This document shows positions 53,897 to 63,286 of a stretch of DNA of 64,000 nucleotides, piece after piece. Made by a program: the position numbers and the translations under genes. The notes under the pieces were generated by a model. That model ran no database searches and was not told where the DNA came from. It saw only the letters and a program-made list of their open reading frames with translations. The number at the start of each line of letters is the position of its first letter. The first letter of the stretch is position 1. This stretch comes from Nitrobacteraceae bacterium AZCC 2146. GTDB lineage: Bacteria; Pseudomonadota; Alphaproteobacteria; Rhizobiales; Xanthobacteraceae. The stretch lies in contig JBAGRP010000001.1 in the NCBI GenBank assembly GCA_036924855.1, forward strand, positions 62,001-126,000, read 5' to 3'.

Positions 53897-55825
53897 ATGA
53901 CCAGCGAGAGCGCAGTCCCCACCGCGGAAACGCCGGTGGCCACAGGACATGGTGACACCCATTCCACCGCAGGCTTCAAATCGCTGATGCTGGGCAGCAT
54001 TGGTGTGGTCTATGGCGATATCGGCACCAGCCCGCTCTACGCGCTCCGGGAGGCTCTGGTCGCCGCGGGCGGGCACACTGCGGCCGGCGTCAGCAATGAG
54101 GCCGTGCTGGGCGTGCTGTCGCTGATCCTGTGGGCGCTGGTGATCGTGGTGACCCTGAAATACGTCCTGATCCTGCTCCGCGCCGACAATAAGGGCGAGG
54201 GTGGAACCCTGGCGCTGATGGCGCTGGCGCAGCGCGCGGTCGGGTCCGGCAGCGCGGTCATCGTCCTGCTCGGGATCATCAGCGGCGCGCTGTTCTACGG
54301 CGACGCGGTGATCACGCCGGCGCTGTCGGTGCTGTCGGCCATCGAAGGCATCAAGCTCGTCACCTCGGCGTTCGATCCCTATGTGGTGCCGCTGACCCTC
54401 ATCATTCTGCTGGTGCTGTTCGCGGTGCAGTCGCGCGGCACGGCGCGGGTCGCAGCGTTCTTCGGGCCGGTGATGTGCATCTGGTTTGCCGTGATCGCCA
54501 TCGCGGCGATCCCCCCGATCATGCGCCACCCCGAAGTGCTGTTCGCCCTCAACCCGATGCATGCGGTCTCGTTCATGCTTCACCATGGCATCATCGGCTT
54601 TGTTACGCTTGGCGCCGTGTTCCTCGCGGTCACCGGCGCGGAGGCGCTGTATGCCGACCTCGGCCATTTCGGCAAGCGACCGATTCAGACCGCATGGCTG
54701 TACATCGTGCTGCCGTCGCTGGCGCTGAACTATCTCGGGCAGGGCGCGCTGGTGATCGGCGATCCCACCGCGCTGGAAAATCCGTTCTTCCTGATGTTTC
54801 CGGATTGGGCGCTGTTGCCGATGGTCTGCCTCGCCACCGTCGCAACCGTGATCGCCAGCCAGGCGGTTATCACGGGCGCCTATTCGCTGACGCGGCAGGC
54901 GATCCAGCTCGGTCTGCTGCCGCGGTTCGAAATCCGCCACACTTCGGAGGCGCATTCCGGCCAGATCTACATTCCGCGCGTCAACATGCTGCTGCTGGTC
55001 AGCGTCGTGCTGCTGGTGCTGCTGTTCAAATCATCGAGCGCGCTGGCCTCGGCCTATGGCATCTCGGTGACCGGCACGATGGTGGTCACCGCGATGATGG
55101 GCTTTGTGGTGATCTGGCGGGTCTGGAAATGGTCGCCGTTCGCGGCGGCGGCATTGATCGTGCCGTTCCTGCTGCTCGATCTCACCTTCCTCGCCGCCAA
55201 CCTGTTGAAGGTGTTCGAGGGCGGCTGGGTGCCGCTGGCGCTCGGCGGCGTGGTCATCCTGCTGATGTATACGTGGCGTCGCGGCAGCCGGCTGCTGTTC
55301 GAGAAATCCCGCAAGCTGGAGTTTCCGCTGATGGATCTCGTTGCGATGCTGGAGAAGCGTCCGCCGCAACGCGTATCGGGTACCGCGGTGTTCCTCACCA
55401 GCGATCCGCAGAGCGCGCCGACTGCGCTGATGCATAGTCTGAAACACTACAAAGTGCTGCACGAGAAGAATGTTATTCTCACCATCGAGACCGCGCCGAC
55501 GCCGCGCATCGATCCGGCCGACCGGGTGCGGATGGAAGAGATCAGCGCCACCTTCGCCAAGGTGACATTGCGCTTCGGCTTCATGGAATCGCCCAATGTG
55601 CCGAAGTCGCTGGCGATCGCGCGCAAGATTGGCTGGCAGTTCGACATCATGTCGACGTCGTTCTTCCTGTCGCGGCGCGCGCTGAAGCCGGCGGCGCATT
55701 CCGGGATGCCGCGCTGGCAGGACCACCTGTTCATCGGGCTCAGCCGCACCGCCAACGATGCCACCGACTATTTCCAGATCCCGACCGGGCGGGTCGTCGA
55801 GGTTGGCACGCAGGTGACGATTTAA
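53897..55825 (+). CDS. kup2: KUP family potassium uptake protein (second copy)
   Basis: Paralogue of the preceding gene, 642 residues and the same architecture: '[18 protein letters not shown]', '[18 protein letters not shown]', 12 membrane helices, and a nearly identical C-terminus ending in '[12 protein letters not shown]'. Identity is high over the full length by eye, with differences mainly in the N-terminal 25 residues and in helix 5-6. The tandem arrangement with a shared upstream box indicates a gene duplication. The two copies may differ in affinity or regulation. Confidence 0.95.
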   Translation: MTSESAVPTAETPVATGHGDTHSTAGFKSLMLGSIGVVYGDIGTSPLYALREALVAAGGHTAAGVSNEAVLGVLSLILWALVIVVTLKYVLILLRADNKGEGGTLALMALAQRAVGSGSAVIVLLGIISGALFYGDAVITPALSVLSAIEGIKLVTSAFDPYVVPLTLIILLVLFAVQSRGTARVAAFFGPVMCIWFAVIAIAAIPPIMRHPEVLFALNPMHAVSFMLHHGIIGFVTLGAVFLAVTGAEALYADLGHFGKRPIQTAWLYIVLPSLALNYLGQGALVIGDPTALENPFFLMFPDWALLPMVCLATVATVIASQAVITGAYSLTRQAIQLGLLPRFEIRHTSEAHSGQIYIPRVNMLLLVSVVLLVLLFKSSSALASAYGISVTGTMVVTAMMGFVVIWRVWKWSPFAAAALIVPFLLLDLTFLAANLLKVFEGGWVPLALGGVVILLMYTWRRGSRLLFEKSRKLEFPLMDLVAMLEKRPPQRVSGTAVFLTSDPQSAPTALMHSLKHYKVLHEKNVILTIETAPTPRIDPADRVRMEEISATFAKVTLRFGFMESPNVPKSLAIARKIGWQFDIMSTSFFLSRRALKPAAHSGMPRWQDHLFIGLSRTANDATDYFQIPTGRVVEVGTQVTI

Positions 55826-55887
55826 CGCCGCCCGGTGCTTGATTTTCCCCGCGTGAGGGGCGACTTTGACGCCGAAGAGACACGTAT

Positions 55888-56268
55888 TTGGACTTGAAAA
55901 TTCGCTCCGAAATGACGGGGCGCCGGGAGGTTTTGGTGGCAGGCGAAGCTCATAGCGTTACGGATTTGACCCCCGACGAAGTCTCGAAGGGAATCGCCGA
56001 CGGGCGCTATCTCCTTGTCGATGTCCGCGAGCCCAACGAGGTTGCGGTCGAAGCCTATCCTGATGCCGTCGTGGTGCCGCTGTCCAGCTTCGACTCCGCG
56101 GACCTGCCGGATCCCGCCGGTAAGCAGATCGTGTTCGCCTGCCGCTCCGGCAAGCGATCGGTGACGGCGTCGCTGGCCGCGCAGGCGGATGGCTTGCCCT
56201 ATGACAAGCATCTCGCCGGCGGCATGCTGGGATGGAAGGCTGCGGGCCTGCCGACGAAAGCCGGCTGA
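55888..56268 (+). CDS. Rhodanese-like domain protein
   Basis: Single rhodanese domain of about 126 residues. The active-site loop 'ACRSGKRSVTAS' has the catalytic Cys, preceded by 'YLLVDVREPNEVAVEAYPDAV' as the usual CH2A-like strand. The frame begins at TTG 55888, but Met9 (ATG 55912) is another possible start. It is followed after 7 bases by an aminotransferase gene. Rhodanese proteins carry sulfane sulfur or act as phosphatases; no substrate is known here. Confidence 0.88.
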   Translation: MDLKIRSEMTGRREVLVAGEAHSVTDLTPDEVSKGIADGRYLLVDVREPNEVAVEAYPDAVVVPLSSFDSADLPDPAGKQIVFACRSGKRSVTASLAAQADGLPYDKHLAGGMLGWKAAGLPTKAG

Positions 56269-56275
56269 CGCGTCC

Positions 56276-57430
56276 ATGAACAAGATTTTTGCTGATCTGC
56301 CCGTCACGGTGTTCGAGGCGATGTCGCAGCTTGCGCGCGACAACGACGCCATCAATCTCGGCCAGGGCTTTCCCGACCATCCCGGCCCGGAGGATATTCG
56401 ACAGGCGGCGGCCGATGCCGTGCTGAACGGCTACAACCAGTATCCGTCGATGATGGGCCTGCCGGAACTGCGTCAGGCGATCGCCACGCATTATCAGCAC
56501 TGGCACAAGCTCACCCTCGATCCGATGACCGAGGTGATGGTGACGTCGGGCGGTACCGAGGCGCTGACATCGGCGATCCTCGCCGTGGTCGAGCCCGGCG
56601 ACGAAGTGATCGTGTTCCAGCCGGTCTATGATTCCTATCTGCCGATCATTCGTCAGGCCGGCGGCATCCCGCGTCTGGTGCGTCTCGAGCCGCCGTACTG
56701 GCGCTTGACCGAAGAGGCGCTGCGCGCGGTCTTCAACCACAAGACCAAGGCCGTCTTGTTCAACAACCCGCTCAATCCCGCCGCGGTGGTGTATCCGCGC
56801 GAGGACCTCGAACTGCTGGCAAAATTCTGCCAGGAATTCGATACGATCGCGATCTGCGACGAGGTCTGGGAGCACGTGGTGTTCGACGGCCGCGAGCACA
56901 TCCCGCTGATCACTATTCCCGGCATGCGCGACCGCACCATCAAGATCGGCTCGGCCGGAAAGATCTTTTCGCTGACCGGCTGGAAGATCGGTTTCGTCTG
57001 CGCTGCGCCGCCGCTGCTGCGCGTCTGCGCCAAGGTGCATCAGTTTCTCACCTTCACCACCGCGCCGAACCTGCAGGTCGCCGTCGCCTATGGCCTCGGC
57101 AAGTCCGATGAATTCTTTCAGGAGATGCAGACCGATCTGGCGCGCAGCCGTGATCGTCTCGCTGCTGGACTGGAGCGCATCGGCTTTCCCGTGATCAAGT
57201 CGCAGGGCACATACTTCCTCACCGTCGATCTGTCGCCGCTCGGCCTCAACGAAACCGACGAAGCCTTCTGCAAGCGTATCGTCACCGACTACAAGGTTGC
57301 GGCAATTCCGGTGTCGGCATTCTACGAAGAGGACGCAGTGACCTCGGTGGTGCGTTTTTGTTTTGCCAAGAAAGACGCAACGTTGGACAGCGCGCTGGAG
57401 CGGCTGTCGGACGCGGTGCACCGCCGCTAG
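56276..57430 (+). CDS. Class I/II PLP-dependent aminotransferase
   Basis: Aminotransferase of 384 residues, closest in pattern to methionine/kynurenine transaminases (YbdL/KAT type). The N-terminal 'NLGQGFPDHPGPEDIRQAA' and 'NGYNQYPSMMGLPELRQAI' are typical. The PLP Lys lies in 'SAGKIFSLTGWKIGF' (about residue 235), with 'CDEVWEHVVFDGREH' supplying the ring-stacking Asp region. The start ATG 56276 follows the rhodanese by 7 bases, and a PotF-like gene follows after 9. Together they may handle an amine or amino acid, but this is inference. Confidence 0.92.
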   Translation: MNKIFADLPVTVFEAMSQLARDNDAINLGQGFPDHPGPEDIRQAAADAVLNGYNQYPSMMGLPELRQAIATHYQHWHKLTLDPMTEVMVTSGGTEALTSAILAVVEPGDEVIVFQPVYDSYLPIIRQAGGIPRLVRLEPPYWRLTEEALRAVFNHKTKAVLFNNPLNPAAVVYPREDLELLAKFCQEFDTIAICDEVWEHVVFDGREHIPLITIPGMRDRTIKIGSAGKIFSLTGWKIGFVCAAPPLLRVCAKVHQFLTFTTAPNLQVAVAYGLGKSDEFFQEMQTDLARSRDRLAAGLERIGFPVIKSQGTYFLTVDLSPLGLNETDEAFCKRIVTDYKVAAIPVSAFYEEDAVTSVVRFCFAKKDATLDSALERLSDAVHRR

Positions 57431-57439
57431 GAGGATTGC

Positions 57440-58540
57440 ATGGGCACGGCCGTCACCCGCATCGTCGCCGCGCTGGCGGCATCGATCGCGCTCATGATGT
57501 CCGCGCAGGCGCAGGAGCGCACTGTCAATTTCTACAACTGGTCGAACTACATGGCGCCCGGCGTCCTGGAGGACTTCACCAGGGAGACCGGCATCAAGGT
57601 CGTCTACGACACCTTCGATGCCAATGAGACGCTGGAGACGCGGCTGCTGGCCGGCAAGTCCGGCTACGACGTCGTCGTGCCCACCGCGTATTTCCTGCAG
57701 CGGCAGATCACCGCGAAAATTTTCCAGAAGCTCGACAAGTCGAAACTGCCAAACCTCGCCAACGCCTGGCCGGCGGTGACGGCGCGGCTGGCGGTCTACG
57801 ATCCCGGCAATCTCTATGCCGCGAACTACATGTGGGGGACCACCGGCATCGGCTACAACGTCAAGACGGTCGAGAAAATCCTCGGCACCGGTGCAAAAAT
57901 CTATAGCTGGGACATCGTCTTCAAGCCCGATAACCTCGCGAAGTTCAAGGACTGTGGCATCCACATGCTGGATTCCGCGGACGATATTCTGCCGGCGGCG
58001 CTGAGCTATCTTGGCCTCGACCCGAACTCCACGAAACAAGCGGATCTCGACAAGGCCGCCGATCTCGCCGGCAAGATCAGGCCCTACGTCCGCAAGTTTC
58101 ATTCATCGGAATACTTGAGCGGGCTAGCCACCGGCGAGATCTGCCTCGTGGTCGGCTGGTCCGGCGACATCAAGCAGGCGCAGGCGCGCGCCGCAGAAAC
58201 GAAGAACGGCGTCGAGATCGGTTACGCGATCCCGAAGGAGGGCGCGCAGATGTTCTTCGACAACCTGGCGATCCCGGCGGATGCCAGGAACGTCGCTGAG
58301 GCCTATGAGCTGATCAACTACCTCTACCGGCCCGACGTCGCCGCGAAGAATTCCGACTTCCTGTCCTACGCCAATGGCAATCTGGCGAGCCAGAAGCTGG
58401 TCGATCCGAAAATATTGAATGACAAGACGATCTATCCGGATGAGGCGATGCTGCAAAAGTTGTTCGTCATTACCGCGCGCGATCCGGCCACGCAACGCGT
58501 CATCAACCGGCTGTGGACCAGGGTGAAGACGGGGAGGTGA
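57440..58540 (+). CDS. Polyamine ABC transporter substrate-binding protein, PotF-like
   Basis: Periplasmic binding protein of 366 residues in the PotD/PotF group. A signal peptide (about 1-25, ending AQAQ) is followed by 'VNFYNWSNYMAPGVLEDFTRETGIKVVYDTFD', the typical PotF opening, and the ligand region 'ANYMWGTTGIGYNV'. A full AGGAGG ribosome-binding site at 57429-57434 supports ATG 57440. No permease or ATPase follows, so it must pair with a transporter elsewhere. The likely ligand is putrescine, from family resemblance. Confidence 0.92.
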   Translation: MGTAVTRIVAALAASIALMMSAQAQERTVNFYNWSNYMAPGVLEDFTRETGIKVVYDTFDANETLETRLLAGKSGYDVVVPTAYFLQRQITAKIFQKLDKSKLPNLANAWPAVTARLAVYDPGNLYAANYMWGTTGIGYNVKTVEKILGTGAKIYSWDIVFKPDNLAKFKDCGIHMLDSADDILPAALSYLGLDPNSTKQADLDKAADLAGKIRPYVRKFHSSEYLSGLATGEICLVVGWSGDIKQAQARAAETKNGVEIGYAIPKEGAQMFFDNLAIPADARNVAEAYELINYLYRPDVAAKNSDFLSYANGNLASQKLVDPKILNDKTIYPDEAMLQKLFVITARDPATQRVINRLWTRVKTGR

Positions 58541-58550
58541 TCCACGCGGT

Positions 58551-58685
58551 GTTGTCCCGGCAAGCTCGCTTGCGAGCGCAAGCCGGGACCCATAGACGCT
58601 GTCGGATCGGAAGGCACTTGGCAGAGGTCGTCTGCTCTCAGGAAGGCCGGTGGCTATGGGGCCCGGCCTTCGCCGGGACGACGTG
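58551..58685. repeat. Palindromic intergenic element
   Basis: GTTGTCCCGGC (58551-58561) is inverted as GCCGGGACGAC (58672-58682), and an inner pair GCCGGGACCCATA with TATGGGGCCCGGC nests within. The element lies between the convergent PotF-like gene and lpxXL. It is similar in design to the elements at 25277 and 37527. Confidence 0.65.
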
Positions 58686-58705
58686 GTGAGGTCAGGAGAA
58701 GGCCA

Positions 58706-59638
58706 CTACCGCCACCTGCGATGCAGCCACAGCCACTGATCCGGATATTCCCGGATCCAGCCTTCCAGCACCGAGGTGATCGCCTGCATGGTGCCCTGGA
58801 CATCGACCTTGCCGTCGGCGTCGCGCACCGGCTTCACTTCTTCCGACAGCTCGGCGCGGAAACGATGGCCGGGCAGGCGGATGATGCGGACGCCGTGGAT
58901 CGGGCAATCGACCTGCCGGAGCAGCCGCGCCAGCATCGGATTGGCTTTCGTTTTACGGCCGAAGAAGTTCACTTCGACGCCGTTGGTGAACCACTGATCG
59001 ACCAGCATGGCGACATGCTTGCCGTCGCTCAGCGCGTGCGCCAGCTTCACGGGCGCGTCATGGCTGGCCGGGATCAGCGTGCCCATGTTGACCGCGCGCA
59101 TTTGTTCGATGATGCGATTAACGGACTCGATGTTGGGCCGGCGATACAGCACCGCGGCATCGAGCCCGTGCTCGACCGCGGCCAAGGCGGGCAGTTCCCA
59201 GTTGCCGAGATGGCTGGCGAAGATCAGCGCCGGCTTGCCGTCGAGGCGCAGCTGCGCGAACAACTCGTGGGTGCGCGGTTCGATCTCGATCCGGCTGAGC
59301 TCGGGGCGAGCGGGATCATGTTCCCAGATATGATCGAGATGCGCGAATTCGGCGCCGACGCGGCCGAGATTGTCCCAGACCCCGGCGAGAATCTTTTCGA
59401 TTTCCTCGGGCGATTTTTCCGGAAACGCCGCGGTGAGATTGGCGCGGGCGATCTTGTCTTCGCGGAGCAGCGGGCCGATGCGCTGCGTGATCTTGCCGAA
59501 CAGGTTCGCGGTCTTGATCGGATCGAAATAGCGCGTGGTGCGCAGCATGCCGATGGTCAGCGCGCCGACCGCGGCTTCCGCCGCCGGTTTGATGGCGTCG
59601 CGAATGCGGGCCCGGGTGCGGAGCAGCAGGCGGAGCAT
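58706..59638 (-). CDS. lpxXL: Lipid A very-long-chain fatty acid acyltransferase
   Basis: Membrane-associated acyltransferase of 310 residues in the LpxL/HtrB family. It transfers a C26-C28 hydroxy fatty acid from AcpXL to lipid A. The catalytic motif is 'ASHLGNWELPA' (His-x4-Glu type), with 'LVDQWFTNGVEVNFFG' as a second conserved block. The N-terminus has one hydrophobic anchor. It starts at 59638, sharing one base with the stop of the dehydrogenase gene. It is the last gene of the acpXL-fabZ-fabF2-fabF1-adh-lpxXL operon, an order known from rhizobia. Confidence 0.92.
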   Translation of the reverse strand: MLRLLLRTRARIRDAIKPAAEAAVGALTIGMLRTTRYFDPIKTANLFGKITQRIGPLLREDKIARANLTAAFPEKSPEEIEKILAGVWDNLGRVGAEFAHLDHIWEHDPARPELSRIEIEPRTHELFAQLRLDGKPALIFASHLGNWELPALAAVEHGLDAAVLYRRPNIESVNRIIEQMRAVNMGTLIPASHDAPVKLAHALSDGKHVAMLVDQWFTNGVEVNFFGRKTKANPMLARLLRQVDCPIHGVRIIRLPGHRFRAELSEEVKPVRDADGKVDVQGTMQAITSVLEGWIREYPDQWLWLHRRWR

Positions 59639-60660
59639 CAGAAGTGAACGATGATCTTGCCGAATACCTGGCGGCTTTCCATCCGCTTCAGCGCGGGCTC
59701 GACATCGTCGATCGGCACTTCGGTGTCGATCACCGGCAGCATGCCGTCGGCCATCTTGTCGAGACTCTCCGCGATGTTCTTCATCGTCGCACCGAACGAG
59801 CCGAAGATGCGGTACTGCTGCTGGAACAGCTGCATCAGATTGATCGTCGTGGTAGGGCCCGAGGTCGAGCCGCAGGTGACCAGCCGGCCGCCGCGCTTCA
59901 TCACCAGCAGCGAGCCGTTGAAGGTGTCGGCGCCGACGTGTTCGAACACGACATCGACGCCTTTCTTCTTGGTGATCTTGCGGGTCTCGCCTTCGAACCG
60001 ATCCTTGCGGTAGTTGATGACGTGATCGGCGCCGAGCGCCTTGACGCCTTCGATCTTGGAATCGTCGCCGACCGTGGTGATGACGGTGCAGCCGATTTTC
60101 TTCGCCATCATGATCGCGACAGTGCCGATTCCGGAGCCGCCGGCATGCACCAGGATGGTTTCGCCGGGCTGCAGCTTGGCATTGTCGAACAGCATGTGCT
60201 GCACGGTGGAGAACGCGATCGGCGTGCAGGCGGCATCGCGGAAACTGATGCCGTCGGGAACGGGGATGACGAGCCGTTCCGGCATGTTCAGCAGTTCGCG
60301 GGAAAAGCCGTCGAGGTGGAAACCATAGAGCCCGCCGACGTTCTCGCAGAAATTGTCGCGGCCTTCGACGCAGGCCTTGCAGACGCCGCAGGTTTTCGCG
60401 CCGTACATCACCACCATCTGGCCCGGCTTGAAGCGGGTGACGCCTTCGCCGACCGCGGCTATCTCGCCGGACGCTTCGGCGCCGATCGCCAGCGGCAGCT
60501 TGCGCTTGGCGAAGGCCATGCCGCGATAGCCCCAGACGTCGATGTGATTGAGCGCGACCGCCTTGACGCGGATCTGTACTTCGCCGGCCGCCGGGGGCGG
60601 CGGGGCGGGCTGATCGACGACGACAAGCTCACGATCGGCAACAAGATTGAGCGCACGCAT
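59638..60660 (-). CDS. Zinc-binding alcohol dehydrogenase, part of the VLCFA cluster
   Basis: MDR-superfamily oxidoreductase of 340 residues, probably an enoyl or ketoacyl reductase step in making the long lipid A fatty acid (called adh2XL in Rhizobium). It has the structural zinc Cys set 'CGVCKACVEGRDNFC' (about residues 93-107), 'GAEASGEIAAVGEGV' for the fold, and the NADP loop 'GGSGIGTVAIMMAKK'. It is 106 bases downstream of fabF1XL, with a hairpin in the gap, and its stop shares one base with lpxXL. Confidence 0.92.
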   Translation of the reverse strand: MRALNLVADRELVVVDQPAPPPPAAGEVQIRVKAVALNHIDVWGYRGMAFAKRKLPLAIGAEASGEIAAVGEGVTRFKPGQMVVMYGAKTCGVCKACVEGRDNFCENVGGLYGFHLDGFSRELLNMPERLVIPVPDGISFRDAACTPIAFSTVQHMLFDNAKLQPGETILVHAGGSGIGTVAIMMAKKIGCTVITTVGDDSKIEGVKALGADHVINYRKDRFEGETRKITKKKGVDVVFEHVGADTFNGSLLVMKRGGRLVTCGSTSGPTTTINLMQLFQQQYRIFGSFGATMKNIAESLDKMADGMLPVIDTEVPIDDVEPALKRMESRQVFGKIIVHF

Positions 60661-60704
60661 GACACCGTGTCTCCGGCAGGAAGGTGAATTGATGGATTGC
60701 GTAT

Positions 60705-60748
60705 CGCCGGTTCACGCCAGTACGTCAACAGGCTGGCGTCAACCGGCG
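60705..60748 (-). other. Long hairpin between the VLCFA cluster fabF1 and dehydrogenase genes
   Basis: CGCCGGTTCACGCCAG (60705-60720) pairs with CTGGCGTCAACCGGCG (60733-60748), 15 of 16 positions, with a 12-base loop. It lies in the only large gap inside the VLCFA operon. No T run follows on the minus strand, so RNA processing or stability is more likely than termination. Confidence 0.5.
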
Positions 60749-60766
60749 CAGGGCCTTCCGCGCGGC

Positions 60767-62047
60767 CTAAATCGGCTCGCGCGTCAGGATCAGCGAGGCG
60801 TTCTGGCCGCCGAAGCCGAACGAGTTCGACATCACCGCGGTGACGCGCGCATCGCGAGCGGTATTGGGAACCACATCGAAGGGAATCGCGGGATCCGGAA
60901 CATCGTAGTTGATGGTCGGCGGAATCCGCTGGTGCTCCAGCGTCAGCAGCGAGAACACCGCTTCGACCGCGCCGGCGGCCGAGAGGGTGTGGCCGACCAT
61001 GGATTTGTTCGACGACACCGGGATCTGCTTGGCGCGCTCGCCGAACACGGTGGAGATCCCGAGATATTCCATCTTGTCGTTTTCCGGCGTGCCGGTACCG
61101 TGCGCGTTGATGTAGTCGATCTGGCCGGAGACGATACCGGCGTCCGACAGCGCATTGTTGACGCAGCCGACGATCGGCTTGCCATCGGGGCTCGAACGCG
61201 TGCGGTGGAAGGAGTCGGCGAGTTCGCCGCAGCCGGCGACGATACCGAGGATTTTTGCGCCGCGCGCAGTCGCGGCTTCCAGGCTTTCCAGCACCAGCGC
61301 GCCGGCGCCTTCCGCCATCACAAAGCCATCGCGGTTTTTCGCGAACGGTCGCACCGCGGTCTGCGGCGGATCGTTGTGGGTCGAGAGGGCGGACAGCAGC
61401 GAGAACCGGATCAGCGCTTCCGGATTGACCGAGCCATCGGTGGCGACGCACAGCGCCGCATCGGCTTCGCCGCGGCGGATCGCCTCGACACCGAGCTGGA
61501 TCGCGGTGGCGCCAGACGCGCAGGCGGTCGACAGTGAGATCGGCGAGCCCTTGGTGCCGAACGTATCGGCGAGATGGTCGGCGACCGAGCCGAACATGAA
61601 GCGGCGGTGGAATTGCGTGAACTGGCCGCCACCGGCGACGCGCAGCATGGTGTCGTAATTGATCTCGGTATTTGAACCGCTGACGCGCGCGATCGCCTGG
61701 CGCTGCGGCCATTCGACTTCGACGGGGGCGACGGCGAGAAACAAAGGGCCGGGGAAGTCGCCCTTGCTGCCGATGTCAGCCTGCGCGATCGCTTCCTCGG
61801 TGACGAGGTCGGCGAGTTTTTCCGAGAGGTCGGTGGAGGAGAATGGCTCAACCGGCACGAAATCGATGCTGCCCGCCATCGTGGTTTTCAAACCATCGGT
61901 GGGAAAGCGCGTGATGGTGCGGATGCCGGATTCGCCGGCCGTCAGCTTGGCCCAGTTGTCGGCCTTGCCGGCACCGAGCGAGGTGACAACGCCCATGCCG
62001 GTCACGACGACGATCGGTCGGCCGAATTTATCGCGCGTTGCTGTCAT
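60767..62047 (-). CDS. fabF1XL: Beta-ketoacyl-ACP synthase II, VLCFA type 1
   Basis: Condensing enzyme of 426 residues that elongates the very-long-chain acyl group on AcpXL. The complete catalytic triad is present: Cys176 in 'LSTACASGA', His316 in 'NAHGTGTPEND' and His353 in 'SNKSMVGHTLSAAGA'. It is a full-length KAS I/II fold. The gene lies 30 bases after fabF2XL on the same strand. It should be the active half of the pair, as FabF2XL lacks the Cys. Confidence 0.94.
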   Translation of the reverse strand: MTATRDKFGRPIVVVTGMGVVTSLGAGKADNWAKLTAGESGIRTITRFPTDGLKTTMAGSIDFVPVEPFSSTDLSEKLADLVTEEAIAQADIGSKGDFPGPLFLAVAPVEVEWPQRQAIARVSGSNTEINYDTMLRVAGGGQFTQFHRRFMFGSVADHLADTFGTKGSPISLSTACASGATAIQLGVEAIRRGEADAALCVATDGSVNPEALIRFSLLSALSTHNDPPQTAVRPFAKNRDGFVMAEGAGALVLESLEAATARGAKILGIVAGCGELADSFHRTRSSPDGKPIVGCVNNALSDAGIVSGQIDYINAHGTGTPENDKMEYLGISTVFGERAKQIPVSSNKSMVGHTLSAAGAVEAVFSLLTLEHQRIPPTINYDVPDPAIPFDVVPNTARDARVTAVMSNSFGFGGQNASLILTREPI

Positions 62048-62077
62048 GATCTCTCCCCGTCGGCCGTGCTGTTCGCG

Positions 62078-63286
62078 TCAACTGATGGCTTCAACCAGCG
62101 CCATGCCTTCGCCGCGCCAGTGGCCAGCCCCGATCACCACAATCTGGGTGGGTGGCTTGGACATTTCAATCTCCAGCCCGGTTGAATCGTTGGGCGGAAA
62201 CATCGCGCCGCGCGAAATCGCCAGCGCAGCGAGGCCAAGCCCGAGCGGAAACTGCGTCTCAAGCGCGTGGCCGAACGATGTGCCGGTGGCGCGCACCGCG
62301 AGGTCGGCATGTTGCTTCAGGAACGTGCGCTCTTCGGATGTCGCAGGCTCCGCGCCGGTCGCGCCGGTGATGATTGCGGTGTCGCTCTTCAATGCGCCTA
62401 ATTTCGACCACAGCTTCTCCAGCGACGCCGTGACTTCGCCGGGATTCTTGCGGCGCGCCTGATCGGCGACGACATTCTTGAGACGCGCATAGGGTTTTGC
62501 GCCGCGTGCTTGTGCGTGGGTCTTGGATTCGATCACGAGGAACGCGCCGCCGGAGCCGAGCGCAAAACCGCTGGCCTGCTCACGTGCCCACACCGTTTCG
62601 AACTTGTTCTTGATATTGAAGTCGTCGAACTCATACAGCAGCAGCAGATCCTTGCGCTCGCCATTATGTGCCGCGCCGATCAGCGCGATGTCGCTTTGCC
62701 CGGCGGCAATCCGCGCCAGCGCGATGCGCGCGGCGTCGACGCCGGCGGCTTCTTCGCCCATGAAGGTGCGCGACGATCCGGTGACGCCGTGCACGATGGC
62801 GATGTTGCCGGCGAGCAGGTTGGAGAGCTGCGCCAGAAACAGCGTCGGCCGCAGATCGTTCATCAGCCGTTCGTTGAGAAATCCGGGCGACGAGGCGCCG
62901 TGGGCTTCCGAATTCAGGATGCCGGAATCCACGACGAGATCGCGTTCGCCGCCGCCAGCGGCGACGATCATGTCCATCCGCGACAGGATTTCCTTGTTGC
63001 CCTTGATGCCGGCGGATTCCAGCGCCAGGCCGGCGGCATAGGTGCCGATCCGCTGCCAGGCCTCCATCTGCCGCTGATCGCCCTTCTTGGGGATCTGGGC
63101 GTCGAAGGAAACCGGGGCGAGCGGATGCACGATGTAGGGCGCAAAATTGGTTTCATCGACGTTGATGCGCTTCTGGTTCAGCGCATCCCAATGCGCGTCC
63201 GGGCCTTCGCCAAGCGACGTGGCAAGGCCGATGCCGGTGATCCAGGCTTCTACCGGCTCGGAATTCGCAGGTCGCGTTTCAACCAT
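62078..63286 (-). CDS. fabF2XL: Beta-ketoacyl-ACP synthase-like protein, VLCFA type 2, catalytic Cys absent
   Basis: Thiolase-fold condensing enzyme homologue of 402 residues. At the place of the nucleophile Cys it reads 'TFMGEEAAGVDAAR', so Cys aligns with Glu179. The first His motif (His-Gly-Thr-Gly-Thr) is replaced by 'TGATGAEPAT', and only one His (340, 'TSFGHALETQFPLG') is kept. It therefore cannot act as a normal synthase and resembles a chain-length factor, which pairs with an active KS. It overlaps fabZXL by 8 bases and is followed by fabF1XL. Inference: a heterodimer FabF1XL/FabF2XL. Confidence 0.9.
   Translation of the reverse strand: MVETRPANSEPVEAWITGIGLATSLGEGPDAHWDALNQKRINVDETNFAPYIVHPLAPVSFDAQIPKKGDQRQMEAWQRIGTYAAGLALESAGIKGNKEILSRMDMIVAAGGGERDLVVDSGILNSEAHGASSPGFLNERLMNDLRPTLFLAQLSNLLAGNIAIVHGVTGSSRTFMGEEAAGVDAARIALARIAAGQSDIALIGAAHNGERKDLLLLYEFDDFNIKNKFETVWAREQASGFALGSGGAFLVIESKTHAQARGAKPYARLKNVVADQARRKNPGEVTASLEKLWSKLGALKSDTAIITGATGAEPATSEERTFLKQHADLAVRATGTSFGHALETQFPLGLGLAALAISRGAMFPPNDSTGLEIEMSKPPTQIVVIGAGHWRGEGMALVEAIS

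Noticed and set aside
55958..58102. 714-residue minus-strand frame
   Set aside because: It runs antisense across three well-supported genes and has no recognisable domain.
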